Source of the DNA: Allomuricauda sp. ARW1Y1
GTDB taxonomy: Bacteria > Bacteroidota > Bacteroidia > Flavobacteriales > Flavobacteriaceae
DNA length: 64,000 bases
Direction: 5' to 3'
Assembly (NCBI RefSeq): GCF_013407935.1
Contig: NZ_JACBZU010000002.1
Span: 434,001-498,000 of the forward strand
Position 1 is the stretch's first letter. The number at the start of each line of letters is the position of its first letter. A model generated the notes under the pieces. It was given only the letters and a program-made list of their open reading frames with translations. It had not been told where the DNA came from and searched no databases. Shown one piece after another: positions 9,306 to 17,757 of this stretch. The position numbers were made by a program, and so were the translations under genes.

Positions 9306-10331
9306 TGTCAATCGTAAGGTGGCCATAACCGGATAGTGATCGGATAAGTGTTGGTCAAAGTTTTGATGGGAAAGTACCTCGAAGTTTTCATCGGCCAGGA
9401 TATAGTCAATACGGAGAGGTAATTTTACAAAGTTGTACGTTCGCCCCCATGCCTTTCCTTTTTCCATAAAACTATCCTGCAAATCCCCTTTCACGATTTT
9501 ATAGATATTGGAAAATTGGGTATTGTTAAAATCTCCACAAACCATATTGATGTAGGGGCTTTTATTAAAATGTTCTCTAAAAATCTCCGCCTGTTCCAGT
9601 TGCTTGGAGAAGGTAGCAACCAGTCTTTTATAAGTTCTCTCCGATTCTTCTCCATCGGTAAAGTTATCTGCGCTGGGCTTGAGTTTAAAAGACTGCAGAT
9701 GCAAATTATAAACGCGTATGGTATCTTCTTGAAACAAAATATCGGCATAGATAATATTGTTTTGGGTAGTGGGCAATTCCAAGGAACCACTGCCGATTAT
9801 GGGGTATTTGGAAAAAATAGCTTGAGTGGCACGCCTTTCAGAGCGTGGTGTCTCACTACGGTAGGGGTATTGTTGTAGCTGCTTATTCCGTAGTCTGCTA
9901 TGCTCTTGAATACAAAGAATATCAGGATTTGCTTTTTTTACAAGCTCAATAATGCTATCTCCCATACCCGTCTCTGGCATCCATCCATTCTTGTTAAAGC
10001 CCCAAACATTGTAGGACATGATTTTTAAGTCAGAAGCTGTTTTTTGGTAGGATTCCGATTTATCAAAACCGTAAAACGGTCCAAACATCCAGTAGCCGAG
10101 CACCATCGCCAGTAGGGATAGCACAAACTTTCGTTTAAGCTGTACCGCCCAATACAAAAAGAACAAGGCATTCAGAGCAAAAAGAAAAGGCACGACCAAG
10201 CTCAATACCGAAATGGCCGCAAAAAATTGTAGCGGAACATAGGAAATAAGACCCGTAACGATTAAAAGCAGCGCAAACAATACATTGATTGCATAGACCA
10301 CCCTATCAAATATGGAGGTAGATTTTTTCAC
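9294..10331 (-). CDS. Endonuclease/exonuclease/phosphatase family protein with membrane anchor
   Basis: A 345-residue protein with three N-terminal hydrophobic segments (YAINVLFALLLIVTGLISYV, FFAAISVLSLVVPFLFAL, FVLSLLAMVLGYWMF). A DNase I-like domain of the EEP superfamily follows. Domain motifs are MSYNVWGFN, CIQEHS with the metal-binding Glu, YNLHLQSF, CGDFNNTQ, and the terminal DHYPVMA with the catalytic Asp-His pair. The topology puts the phosphodiesterase/phosphatase domain on one side of the inner membrane. Substrates cannot be told from sequence: DNA, inositol phosphates and sphingolipid headgroups are all known for the superfamily. It is the last gene of the mutL-rhomboid operon, 3 nt after the preceding stop. 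Confidence 0.9.
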   Translation of the reverse strand: MKKSTSIFDRVVYAINVLFALLLIVTGLISYVPLQFFAAISVLSLVVPFLFALNALFFLYWAVQLKRKFVLSLLAMVLGYWMFGPFYGFDKSESYQKTASDLKIMSYNVWGFNKNGWMPETGMGDSIIELVKKANPDILCIQEHSRLRNKQLQQYPYRSETPRSERRATQAIFSKYPIIGSGSLELPTTQNNIIYADILFQEDTIRVYNLHLQSFKLKPSADNFTDGEESERTYKRLVATFSKQLEQAEIFREHFNKSPYINMVCGDFNNTQFSNIYKIVKGDLQDSFMEKGKAWGRTYNFVKLPLRIDYILADENFEVLSHQNFDQHLSDHYPVMATLRLTSHQ

Positions 10332-10334
10332 ACT

Positions 10335-11198
10335 TTAGTCTTCCTTACCGGCCTTGAACAAAAAGTCCTTTTCTTCCTTTGACAAGCTTTCGTAACCAGA
10401 TTTACTGATTTTGTCCAAGATGGAATCTATTTTCTTCTGCTTGGCCTGCTTGTCATAATCGGCCTTACTGGTAGTCGATGTCCTGTTTTTGTACACCGTT
10501 TTCATAGGGGCCTTCTTCTCTCTGGGTTTGAATAGGTTGGCAATACCGTTCCTCATCGTCGTAAACCCAGCCCCAATATCGTTCCCTTTGAAAAGTTGAC
10601 GGGCATACACATAACCCAAGAAAGCTCCGCCCAAATGGGCCATACCCCCACCAATGTTATCACCCATGCCAATAAGTACCAAATCCTTGACTACCAAGGC
10701 CACTCCAATGTACCACAGTTTGATATTAAAGAAAATCACCCGCACCTCTTGATTGGGAATGTAGGCGCAAACAAATATCAAAACGGCGTTTACTCCTGCC
10801 GAAGCCCCTACCAATGCCGTATTGGAATTGACCAAGGTGGGAAACACATTATAACTAAGCAAAAATAGAAGTCCGCCCAACATCAACCCCAAAAAGTAGA
10901 CATTGATAAAGCGTTGTTCATCGAACAGGTTCAAGAAAAGCCTACTGGCAAAATAGAGGATAATCATATTCCAAAAAATATGCCCCAGACCCGCGTGGAA
11001 AAAAGAATAGGTCACCAACGACCACGGCTGTACCAAAAACTCGAAAAAATCCTTTGGCAAGTGGAACCATTTCGAGAAAGAATAGCCCAACAACGCACCT
11101 GAGAGACCGTCAAGTAAAAATATAAGTACGTTAACGGCTATCAGTTTTTCCGCAATGCTCAGCCTAGCAAACTGGTATCGAAGTCCTCCGTTCATCAT
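10335..11198 (-). CDS. Rhomboid-family intramembrane serine protease (second copy)
   Basis: 287-residue rhomboid. The nucleophile Ser is S133 in GASAGVNAVL and the partner His is H188 in AHLGGAFLGYVYA. The conserved helix-2 region TYSFFHAGLGHIFWNMIILYFA contains the HxxxxHxxxN-like pattern. Six hydrophobic segments can be traced. A long basic, Lys-rich cytosolic tail of about 85 residues ends in a predicted helical DYDKQAKQKKIDSILDKISK segment, which the neighbouring paralogue lacks. It follows the first rhomboid by 3 nt. Rhomboids cleave transmembrane substrates; the substrate here is unknown. Confidence 0.93.
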   Translation of the reverse strand: MMNGGLRYQFARLSIAEKLIAVNVLIFLLDGLSGALLGYSFSKWFHLPKDFFEFLVQPWSLVTYSFFHAGLGHIFWNMIILYFASRLFLNLFDEQRFINVYFLGLMLGGLLFLLSYNVFPTLVNSNTALVGASAGVNAVLIFVCAYIPNQEVRVIFFNIKLWYIGVALVVKDLVLIGMGDNIGGGMAHLGGAFLGYVYARQLFKGNDIGAGFTTMRNGIANLFKPREKKAPMKTVYKNRTSTTSKADYDKQAKQKKIDSILDKISKSGYESLSKEEKDFLFKAGKED

Positions 11199-11201
11199 AA
11201 A

Positions 11202-11936
11202 TTAATCCCATCGATTATTGTTGAACTGGTTCTTTTTCCAGTACCACATCATAATAAATCCTATCAATGCTCCGCCAATATGGGCAAAATGTGCCACTCC
11301 AGTATTTACATTTCCTATACCGAAAATCAAATCTACGGCAATCAAAATAGGTACAAAATACTTTGCTTTGATCGGGACAGGTAAAAATATCAGCATCAAT
11401 TTGGCTTCGGAATACATAAAGGCGAAGGCTACCAATATACCATAAATGGCACCGGAAGCGCCTACCGCTGGGGTATTGAAGGCCATTAACATACTATCCA
11501 CTGTGCTCTTGCCCACAATATCGTACCATCCTGGACTGTATTGTCCGTTGGCAATGATATCCAATACCTGGGTCCGTGCAATTCCAGCCGCTTCCAAAGC
11601 GCTCATTCCCTCGTTGAACAAAAAGTAGTTCACCCCTGTATGCAATGCAGCAGAGCCCAATCCTGCGGAAAAATAGAAAAACAAAAATTTGTTCTTGCCC
11701 CACATTCGCTCCAATGGTGTCCCAAAGGCCCACAGTGCGTACATATTAAAGAGAATATGCATCAGGTTGCCATGCATAAACATGTGGGTAACGACCTGCC
11801 ACCACTCAAAATTTGGATTTTTTGGAAACCATAACGATAGCCATTGGTACATTTGGTCCCCATATAATTGTGTGGCAAAAAACAGGATCACGTTAATGAT
11901 CAACAAATGTTTTACTGCCTCGGTCATTCTACCCAT
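11202..11936 (-). CDS. Rhomboid-family intramembrane serine protease (first copy)
   Basis: 244-residue rhomboid, lacking the long C-terminal tail of its downstream paralogue. Catalytic S161 sits in VGASGAIYG and H219 in VAHFAHIGGALIGF. The HMFMHGNLMHILFNMYALW helix carries the conserved His and Asn residues. A loop insertion of ~50 residues between helices 3 and 4 (MSALEAAGIARTQVLDII and onward) is somewhat longer than in minimal rhomboids. The start codon abuts the mutL stop, so translation is probably coupled. Confidence 0.93.
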   Translation of the reverse strand: MGRMTEAVKHLLIINVILFFATQLYGDQMYQWLSLWFPKNPNFEWWQVVTHMFMHGNLMHILFNMYALWAFGTPLERMWGKNKFLFFYFSAGLGSAALHTGVNYFLFNEGMSALEAAGIARTQVLDIIANGQYSPGWYDIVGKSTVDSMLMAFNTPAVGASGAIYGILVAFAFMYSEAKLMLIFLPVPIKAKYFVPILIAVDLIFGIGNVNTGVAHFAHIGGALIGFIMMWYWKKNQFNNNRWD

Positions 11937-13787
11937 CTAGTTGAATTTTTTATCAATATCTCCTTCGGAGATAATGGTATATGTTATTTTTTGAAAAGGG
12001 CTCAGCGTAGGTTCCTTGCAAGCAAAAAGATTGTTCACCAAAGTCAATTGGGACTCTTGATCCAACACATCTCCCGTGCGAACGGCCAAATTTCTGCTCA
12101 GGGCCTTGGCCAACATTTCAGCCTGCGAAATGGAGCCATCGGCAAAGCCTTCCCTATAATCCGAAATCAAACGATCCAATACCGTGCCAATTCCGCTCTC
12201 TGGAACCATCATGGGAACGCCTGTCACTTTTACAGTCTCCTCTTCCAAACTTTCAAAAGCAAAGCCAATATTTGTCAGGCTCTCTTCAATTTCCTTCAAA
12301 ATGGTCAATTCCTGCTTGCTAAAGGTCAGTTCCAACGGAAACAATAGTTGCTGGCTCACACCTTCCTTTACGGTAATCTCGCCCAGAAACTTTTCAAACA
12401 AAATGCGCTCGTGGGCCCTATTTTGGTGTATCACCAACATTCCGGACTTCACGGTGCTTACCACATATTTTCTTCGTAGCTGAAAGGTACTGGCCAAATG
12501 TTCCTCAACACTTTCTTCGGAATACAACGTACCCTGTGTGTCATTTTCCGATTCGATCACCACACTGCTGAAACCGTCAGCATCACTTTGTTGGCCGAGG
12601 CCCTCGTAGAGATTTTCCCAGCCCTTGCTACTCTGTTTTTGAAAACCACCTCCAGAAGGTCTCCTTTTGGCTGTAGTGTCCTCAAACGGATTGAAACTGG
12701 CATCCACCGTCACTTTTGGAAGCACGGCTCCCTTTTCTTTATAGGAATAGGGCGTATCCAAATTGGGGTCGTGGTCAAAATCTAAAACTGGGGCCACATT
12801 AAATTGCCCCAAGCTATGCTTAATGGTAGACCTTAAAATGGCGTATAGTGTGTTTTCATCATCAAACTTTACCTCCGTTTTAGTGGGATGGATGTTGATG
12901 TCAATGGATGATGGGTCAACCTCAAGAAACAAAAAGTATCCAGGATACACGTCGGATTTGATCAAACCCTCGAAAGCCGCTACCACGGCGTGATGCAGAT
13001 AAGGGCTTTTGATAAACCGGTTATTGGCAAAAAAGAATTGTTCTCCCCTACTCTTTTTGGCAAACTCCGGTTTGCAGATAAAGCCAGAAATGGTGACCAC
13101 TTCGGTCTCCTCGTTTACGGGAACCAACCGGCCATCCATTTTACTGCCAAAAATATGGGCAATACGTTGCCGGTGCTTGGAAATGGGCAGATTGAATATT
13201 TCTGAACCGTTGTTATAAAAGTGAAATTCGATATTCGGATGTACTAGGGCTACGCGATGGAACTCATCGGTAATATGGCGAAGTTCTACTTGGTCCGACT
13301 TTAAAAAATTACGCCGGGCAGGAATATTAAAAAATAAATTTTTGACCGATATGGAGGTGCCTTGAGGAGTGGCCACTACATCTTGGGACACAATTTTGCT
13401 GCCCTCAATTTTGATGTGGGTGCCCACTTCGGTGTCTGCCGTACGAGTCTGCATATCCACATGCGCAATGGCGGCAATGGATGCCAATGCCTCTCCTCGA
13501 AACCCCTTGGTTTGCAAATTGAACAAATCTTGGGCGGATGATATTTTGGAGGTGGCGTGACGTTCAAAGGAAAGTCGAGCATCCGTTTCACTCATGCCCA
13601 CGCCATTGTCCACTACTTGAATAAGCGTTTTACCTCCGTCCTTAATAATCAATTTAATCGCGGTGGACCCGGCATCAATGGCGTTTTCCAACAGTTCCTT
13701 TACCACGGAAGCAGGTCGTTGGACCACCTCCCCTGCGGCTATCTGGTTAGCGACATGGTCCGGTAAAAGTTTAATTATATCCGCCAT
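11937..13787 (-). CDS. mutL: DNA mismatch repair protein MutL
   Basis: GHKL-ATPase mediator of mismatch repair, 616 residues. The N-terminal ATPase carries ELLENAIDAG with the Mg-binding Asn, VVDNGVGM, and the lid TKGFRGEALASIAA. The transducer domain follows (DINIHPTKTEVKF). The C-terminal dimerisation domain has the region corresponding to the DQHA(x)2E(x)4E endonuclease motif, but here it reads HQNRAHERILFE with H454 and N456 where Asp and His are expected; both Glu are kept. This may mean reduced or absent latent nicking activity. It starts on a TAATG overlap with the preceding 94-residue gene and abuts the rhomboid gene downstream. Confidence 0.96.
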   Translation of the reverse strand: MADIIKLLPDHVANQIAAGEVVQRPASVVKELLENAIDAGSTAIKLIIKDGGKTLIQVVDNGVGMSETDARLSFERHATSKISSAQDLFNLQTKGFRGEALASIAAIAHVDMQTRTADTEVGTHIKIEGSKIVSQDVVATPQGTSISVKNLFFNIPARRNFLKSDQVELRHITDEFHRVALVHPNIEFHFYNNGSEIFNLPISKHRQRIAHIFGSKMDGRLVPVNEETEVVTISGFICKPEFAKKSRGEQFFFANNRFIKSPYLHHAVVAAFEGLIKSDVYPGYFLFLEVDPSSIDINIHPTKTEVKFDDENTLYAILRSTIKHSLGQFNVAPVLDFDHDPNLDTPYSYKEKGAVLPKVTVDASFNPFEDTTAKRRPSGGGFQKQSSKGWENLYEGLGQQSDADGFSSVVIESENDTQGTLYSEESVEEHLASTFQLRRKYVVSTVKSGMLVIHQNRAHERILFEKFLGEITVKEGVSQQLLFPLELTFSKQELTILKEIEESLTNIGFAFESLEEETVKVTGVPMMVPESGIGTVLDRLISDYREGFADGSISQAEMLAKALSRNLAVRTGDVLDQESQLTLVNNLFACKEPTLSPFQKITYTIISEGDIDKKFN

Positions 13788-14071
13788 TATGGATTTAGGA
13801 ATATTGAAAGGTCAAAATCGATGATAAACAGGAATAGCAATACCAACACGGCCACAATAATCCAAAAACGCAGCTTTAGGTTTTTGTCCCCTTCGGTCTG
13901 CAAATCGTCCATTGCAGAGGTGACCTTGTTTTTAAGACCTTTGTTGGCATGTGCCGTAGTCCTGAATTTATCAAGCTTGTGTTCTATTTTATAAGGATTC
14001 CCCTCTCCCTTGTAATATCTTGGGGAGTAATCGAAGCTCTTGTTTTTTCTAAGTTTTAAAGGGTTTCGCAT
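13787..14071 (-). CDS. Small single-pass membrane protein upstream of mutL
   Basis: A 94-residue protein with a basic N-terminal half (KLRKNKSFDYSPRYYKGEGNPYKIEHKLDKFR) and one C-terminal transmembrane helix (FWIIVAVLVLLFLFIIDF). Related flavobacterial proteins are sometimes labelled riboflavin synthase beta-like because of proximity to ribH, but nothing here resembles lumazine synthase. The basic cytosolic part could contact nucleic acid or membrane lipids; that is speculation. It is first in the mutL-rhomboid operon, behind a TACCTTTG box, and overlaps mutL by one base. Confidence 0.82.
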   Translation of the reverse strand: MRNPLKLRKNKSFDYSPRYYKGEGNPYKIEHKLDKFRTTAHANKGLKNKVTSAMDDLQTEGDKNLKLRFWIIVAVLVLLFLFIIDFDLSIFLNP

Positions 14072-14282
14072 GGTTTCCTTATCGCTACAACCTCAAAGGT
14101 ACTCAAAATAGAAAAAAAGGGTCGGACCATCCTCCCAAAAAATGTTAACAGAGAATAAGTTCATGCGCAAGAGACAAGAATCAATAGGTAAGAATAGATA
14201 CAAGACAGATCAGCTCTTGCTTTTGGGGTAATTTGAATATGGAGCTGTTGTATTTTTTAGCCTTAGCTTTTCCCTTGAAGGA
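14072..14282. other. Intergenic region between ribH and the mutL operon
   Basis: About 210 nt holding the mutL-operon promoter near its left end and the 3' region of ribH. The rest is AT-rich without an obvious reading frame, perfect terminator hairpin or repeat. A CAGCTC/GAGCTG pair separated by about 26 nt is too weak to call. Confidence 0.35.
14094..14101 (-). promoter_or_regulatory. -7 promoter element (TACCTTTG) of the mutL operon
   Basis: Reads TACCTTTG on the minus strand, a match to the Bacteroidota TAnnTTTG box, about 22 nt before the ATG of the small membrane protein gene. No convincing -33 TTG was seen. Confidence 0.5.
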
Positions 14283-14765
14283 TTACCTGCCCAAAACTGC
14301 CATTTGAATGGCGGCTATGGCAGCTTCGGTACCCTTATTGCCGTGTTTGCCGCCACTTCTCGCTCTTGACTGCTCAATGTTGTCGTCGGTCAACACGCAA
14401 AAAATTACGGGAACATCGTAAGTCACATTCAAATCCTTGATGCCTTGTGCGGTGGCACGGCAAACAAAATCAAAGTGACTGGTTTCGCCACGGATTACAC
14501 TACCTATGGCAACTACGGCGTCCAGCTTTTCCGTTTGAATCATTTTCTTGCACCCAAAGGTTAATTCAAAACTACCGGGTACATTCCATCTCAGAATATG
14601 TTCAGGCAGCGCCCCGCAGTCCAAAAGTGCCTCCGTGGCTCCTTGGGCCAGCGCCTCGGTTATCTCACCGTTCCATTCAGAAACAACAATCCCAAACCGA
14701 AGGTCCTTCGCGTTTGGGATTTTGCTTTTATCGTAAACGGATAAGTTTTTGTTCTCTGTGGCCAT
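14283..14765 (-). CDS. ribH: 6,7-Dimethyl-8-ribityllumazine synthase
   Basis: Penultimate enzyme of riboflavin synthesis, condensing 5-amino-6-ribitylamino-uracil with dihydroxybutanone phosphate; members assemble as pentamers or 60-mer shells. The 160-residue protein shows FGIVVSEWNGEIT, the phosphate- and substrate-binding VPGSFELTF, the GSVIRGETSHFDFV segment with catalytic H97, and the terminal GGKHGNKGTEAAIAAIQMA. It follows the TPR gene by 3 nt and so shares its promoter. Confidence 0.97.
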   Translation of the reverse strand: MATENKNLSVYDKSKIPNAKDLRFGIVVSEWNGEITEALAQGATEALLDCGALPEHILRWNVPGSFELTFGCKKMIQTEKLDAVVAIGSVIRGETSHFDFVCRATAQGIKDLNVTYDVPVIFCVLTDDNIEQSRARSGGKHGNKGTEAAIAAIQMAVLGR

Positions 14766-14768
14766 CTT

Positions 14769-15530
14769 TTAGTTTTGCGCCAATCCAATAAGGGCGTCAA
14801 CACCATTGGCTTCCTGTGAATCAGGATATTCTTCCTTAATCCGTTCAAAGAATTCCAATGCCTTTGCTTTTTCGTTCAAGTCCAAAGCAACTACTCCTGC
14901 CTTGTACAAGAATCGTGGGGCGGTAAATTCGTTGTCGCTATGCGCAATGGCCTTCTCGTAGTAATCCAAGGCATCCTCGGGCTGGTTCAATTGGGAAAAT
15001 GCATCACCAATGCCTCCCTTTGCCATGGCTCCCATGATATCGTCATCGGAAGAAAAACTTTCCAAATGCTCAATGGCCAAATCGTACTGTTTTAAATTCA
15101 GGTAGGTCATCCCAGCAGAGTACTTGGCCAAGTTGGCCGCTTTGGTACCGCTGTATTCCTCCATAATGTCCAAGAAACCATATTTTCCCTGTGCACCGTT
15201 CAATGCCAAGGTGAACAACGAATCCCTCTGGGTCTCACTGGCCAATGCCTGATCAAAATATTGTTGAGGATAAAAAAGTTCGTTTGCAGCGGAAGCCTCT
15301 TTAGGATTTTGGATGAATTGATAGTAACCCAAATAGGCCAAAACACCGATAGCTACCACTCCAATAACGCCCAAAATGTAGTTTTGGTTCTTTTGAACCC
15401 ATGCTTCGGTCTTGGAAGCACTTTCGTCCAACGTATTGAATACTTCGGCCGTAGTACTATCGTGTTCCTCTAGCTGAGCTTCCTCTTCCTTATTTTTTGG
15501 CTTAAAGCCTCTCTTCTTGTATGTTGCCAT
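14769..15530 (-). CDS. TPR protein with N-terminal membrane anchor (YfgM-like)
   Basis: 253-residue protein with a basic cytosolic N-terminus, an acidic linker, one transmembrane helix (NYILGVIGVVAIGVLAYLGYY) and then tetratricopeptide repeats. Repeat signatures include FGIGDAFSQLNQPEDALDYYEKA-like and RFLYKAGVVALDLNEKAKALEFFERI-like units. The architecture resembles YfgM/UPF0070 ancillary SecYEG-chaperone proteins, so a periplasmic scaffolding role is plausible but not proven. It is the first gene of a two-gene unit with ribH and is preceded by a good two-part promoter. Confidence 0.88.
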   Translation of the reverse strand: MATYKKRGFKPKNKEEEAQLEEHDSTTAEVFNTLDESASKTEAWVQKNQNYILGVIGVVAIGVLAYLGYYQFIQNPKEASAANELFYPQQYFDQALASETQRDSLFTLALNGAQGKYGFLDIMEEYSGTKAANLAKYSAGMTYLNLKQYDLAIEHLESFSSDDDIMGAMAKGGIGDAFSQLNQPEDALDYYEKAIAHSDNEFTAPRFLYKAGVVALDLNEKAKALEFFERIKEEYPDSQEANGVDALIGLAQN

Positions 15531-15550
15531 CCGTCATTTAATTGGTCGCG

Positions 15551-15579
15551 CAAAAATAAAGTTTTTATCCAAAACCAAA
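15551..15579 (-). promoter_or_regulatory. Two-part Bacteroidota promoter of the TPR-ribH unit
   Basis: On the minus strand TTTG (15576-15579) is followed after 17 nt by TATTTTTG (15551-15558), matching the -33 and -7 elements of the Bacteroidota housekeeping sigma factor. The expected transcription start is about 7 nt downstream, giving a ~14-nt leader. Confidence 0.65.
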
Positions 15580-15594
15580 AGCTAATTTATTCGT

Positions 15595-15602
15595 TATTTT
15601 TG
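15595..15602 (+). promoter_or_regulatory. -7 promoter element (TATTTTTG) of recF
   Basis: TATTTTTG lies 57 nt before the chosen recF start and is divergent from the TPR-ribH promoter. The 36 nt between the two -7 boxes would be shared by both polymerases. No upstream TTG at 17-23 nt. Confidence 0.5.
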
Positions 15603-15658
15603 GATTCCCGTTTTGGATGGGCCACCTTTTAACCCCAAATTTGTTTCTCACGGTTTTT

Positions 15659-16738
15659 ATGTTTTTAAGACATTTATCCTTAGTCAATTACAAGAATTTC
15701 GATTCCAAGACCTTGGAATTCGACCCGGTAATCAACTGTTTGGTGGGCGATAACGGGGTGGGCAAGACCAATGTTTTGGACTCCATTTACCACTTGTGCT
15801 TTGGCAAGAGCTACTTTAATCCCGTCTCTACGCAAAACATAAAACATGATACCGACTTTTTTGTGGTTGAAGGGGAATTTGAGAAACAAGGACGGACCGA
15901 AAAGATACTGTGCTCCTTTAAAAAAGGCACCAAAAAAGTAATCAAACGCAATGGAAAACCCTATGAAAAGTTTTCCGAACACATTGGTTTTTTGCCTTTG
16001 GTCATCATTTCCCCTTCGGACCGTGACTTGATTTTGGAGGGCAGCGAGACCCGCAGAAAGTTTATGGATGGGGTCATTTCCCAGTCGGATAAGGTGTATC
16101 TACAAAACCTCATCAAATACAACAAGGTAGTTTCGCAGCGGAATTCCCTGCTCAAATATTTTGCCGCCAATCGAACGTTTGATAAGGACACCTTGAGCAT
16201 TTACAATGAGCAAATGCAAACCTTGGGAACGGCCATCCACCAAAAGAGGGTAGCTTTTATTGAAGCTTTCTTGCCCATTTTCAAGGAACAATACCACAAC
16301 ATTTCGGAGAAGGACGAGCAAATCGACCTCACCTATGATAGCCAATTGACGGATGATTCCCTTTTGGACCTATTGGAAAAAAATATTGAGAAAGACCGTG
16401 CCCTTCAATACACATCGGTGGGGGTTCACAAGGACGACCTTAGCTTTACGATTGCAGGCCATCCCATCAAAAAATTTGGCAGCCAAGGCCAGCAAAAATC
16501 GTTTTTGATTGCCTTAAAACTGGCACAGTTTCATTTCATCAAGCAACTGGCGGATACTACTCCCATCTTACTGTTGGATGATATTTTTGACAAACTGGAT
16601 GAAAATCGGGTGTCCCATATCGTGGGATTGGTAAAGGATGAAAATTTTGGTCAGATATTTATTAGCGATACCCATGCCGACCGTACCGAAAATGTGGTCA
16701 AGAACATCCATCAGAGTTATAAAATTTTTACCTTGTAG
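15659..16738 (+). CDS. recF: DNA replication and repair protein RecF
   Basis: SMC-like ATPase that, with RecO and RecR, loads RecA at gapped DNA. The product from the chosen ATG ([14 protein letters not shown]) is 359 residues, the normal RecF length; a start 14 codons upstream would add an atypical hydrophobic leader. Walker A GDNGVGKT is at residues 30-37. The D-loop/Walker B region is [17 protein letters not shown], and the ABC signature region is [19 protein letters not shown]. It heads a plus-strand trio with a lipoprotein (4 nt downstream) and a DciA-like gene. Confidence 0.96.
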   Translation: MFLRHLSLVNYKNFDSKTLEFDPVINCLVGDNGVGKTNVLDSIYHLCFGKSYFNPVSTQNIKHDTDFFVVEGEFEKQGRTEKILCSFKKGTKKVIKRNGKPYEKFSEHIGFLPLVIISPSDRDLILEGSETRRKFMDGVISQSDKVYLQNLIKYNKVVSQRNSLLKYFAANRTFDKDTLSIYNEQMQTLGTAIHQKRVAFIEAFLPIFKEQYHNISEKDEQIDLTYDSQLTDDSLLDLLEKNIEKDRALQYTSVGVHKDDLSFTIAGHPIKKFGSQGQQKSFLIALKLAQFHFIKQLADTTPILLLDDIFDKLDENRVSHIVGLVKDENFGQIFISDTHADRTENVVKNIHQSYKIFTL

Positions 16739-16742
16739 CATC

Positions 16743-17165
16743 ATGCGAAGAATCCTTTTCATTTTGGTTATTTTGATGTTGTGGCGTTGTGGTAATCCGT
16801 CCGTGAACCCAGATGATTTGCATTATTTGAATGGTTATTGGGAAATTTCGGAAGTAGAATTCCCAAACGGAGCCATCAAGGAATATGGCATCAATCCTAC
16901 TATCGATTTCATCCAAATAGAAGATGGAAAGGGATTCCGAAAAAAACTAAAGCCCCAATTTGATGGCACTTATGACACGTCAAAAGATGTGGAAAGCTTG
17001 TCTACCGCCACCACCAATGGCAGCATCCTGCTACGTTATTCAACCCCTTTGAGCGAATGGGAAGAAAAATTGGTACAGCTGGACTCCCTATCTTTTTCTG
17101 TGGTCAACGACGAAGGGGTGACCTACCGGTATAACCGTTTTGAACCCATAAAAATTCCGCAATAA
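16743..17165 (+). CDS. Small lipoprotein between recF and a DciA-like gene
   Basis: 140-residue protein with a short basic N-terminus, a hydrophobic core (ILFILVILMLW) and a Cys at residue 16, consistent with lipoprotein export. The lipobox is unusual: L-W-R-C in place of the usual small residues at -1 and -2, so lipidation is likely but not certain. The mature part contains LNGYWEISEVEFPNGAIKEYG and later FDGTYDTSKDVES, resembling small lipocalin-like or 'WxI.EV' beta-barrel lipoproteins. It starts 4 nt after recF and overlaps the next gene by a single base (stop/start TAATG). Confidence 0.82.
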   Translation: MRRILFILVILMLWRCGNPSVNPDDLHYLNGYWEISEVEFPNGAIKEYGINPTIDFIQIEDGKGFRKKLKPQFDGTYDTSKDVESLSTATTNGSILLRYSTPLSEWEEKLVQLDSLSFSVVNDEGVTYRYNRFEPIKIPQ

Positions 17166-17461
17166 TGGCGAAAAGACACAGTTCACATATCCCATTGAGC
17201 GAAGCTTTGAGCGAGTTTATACAGGAAAACAAGCTGCAAAAGGGCATGGACAGGGTAAATGCACGTGATGCCTGGTCGAGCCTCATGGGAAACGGGGTAA
17301 ACAACTATACCACCAGTGTGGAGTTGAAGAATGAAACCTTATATGTGTCGTTATCGTCTTCTGTGCTACGAGAGGAATTAAGTTTGGGCAAATCCAAGAT
17401 CATTAAAATGATCAATGATGAGTTGGGCAAGGAATTGGTGAAAAAACTGGTGTTACGGTAA
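17165..17461 (+). CDS. DUF721/DciA-like protein
   Basis: 98-residue DUF721-domain protein. DciA, the ancestral bacterial helicase operator that loads DnaB, contains this KH-like domain. The core has NARDAWSSLMGNGV followed by beta strands and the charged LSSSVLREELSLGKSKIIKMINDELG helix typical of the family. Only the N-terminal domain is present, which is common in Bacteroidota. Proximity to recF supports a replication-linked role, which I infer rather than see. The start is the ATG overlapping the lipoprotein stop. Confidence 0.88.
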   Translation: MAKRHSSHIPLSEALSEFIQENKLQKGMDRVNARDAWSSLMGNGVNNYTTSVELKNETLYVSLSSSVLREELSLGKSKIIKMINDELGKELVKKLVLR

Positions 17462-17465
17462 AATG

Positions 17466-17586
17466 CGTCATGCTGAACTCGATTCAGCATCTCATCCTTA
17501 ACATAGATTCAGCATTGTGCTTCGACTACGCTCAGCTTCCGTACAGAATGACAATTGAGATTTCTCACCTAAGTTCGAGATGACAA
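17466..17586. repeat. Palindromic interspersed repeat, copy 1
   Basis: A 121-nt unit opening with CGTCATGCTGAACTCGATTC, which folds as the hairpin TGCTGAA-n5-TTCAGCA (17471-17489), and closing in ATGACAA. An internal GCTTCGACTACGCTCAGC module and a GAGATTTCTC module lie between. The outer ends GTCAT and ATGAC are complementary. It lies in the convergent gap between the recF trio and ndk, away from any coding frame. Similar sequence modules are widespread in flavobacterial genomes to my knowledge. Confidence 0.75.
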
Positions 17587-17592
17587 AATAAA

Positions 17593-17713
17593 CGTCATGC
17601 TGAACTCGATTCAGCATCTCATCTTCAATATAAATTCAGTGTTGTGCTTCGACTACGCTCTGCTACCATACCGAATGACAATGGAGATTTCTCACCTACG
17701 TTCGAAATGACAA
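17593..17713. repeat. Palindromic interspersed repeat, copy 2
   Basis: Second 121-nt unit with the same TGCTGAA-n5-TTCAGCA hairpin (17598-17616), in direct orientation to copy 1. The period is 127 nt. It differs from copy 1 at scattered positions (for example GCTCAGCTTCC against GCTCTGCTACC), showing that the duplication is not brand new. Confidence 0.75.
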
Positions 17714-17725
17714 TAAGAATCCTGA

Positions 17726-17757
17726 GTCATTTCGAGCGAGCGAAGCGACGAGAAATC
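17726..17757. repeat. Partial inverted module of the palindromic repeat
   Basis: GTCATTTCGAGCGAGCGAAG continuing to AGAAATC. It resembles the reverse complement of the GAGATTTCTC...CGAGATGAC tail found in both preceding 121-nt units, so it is a third module in the opposite orientation. Confidence 0.6.

Noticed and set aside
17466..17757. Tandem repeats as a CRISPR array
   Set aside because: Only two diverged 121-nt units with 6-nt spacing; no short direct repeats with unique spacers and no cas genes.
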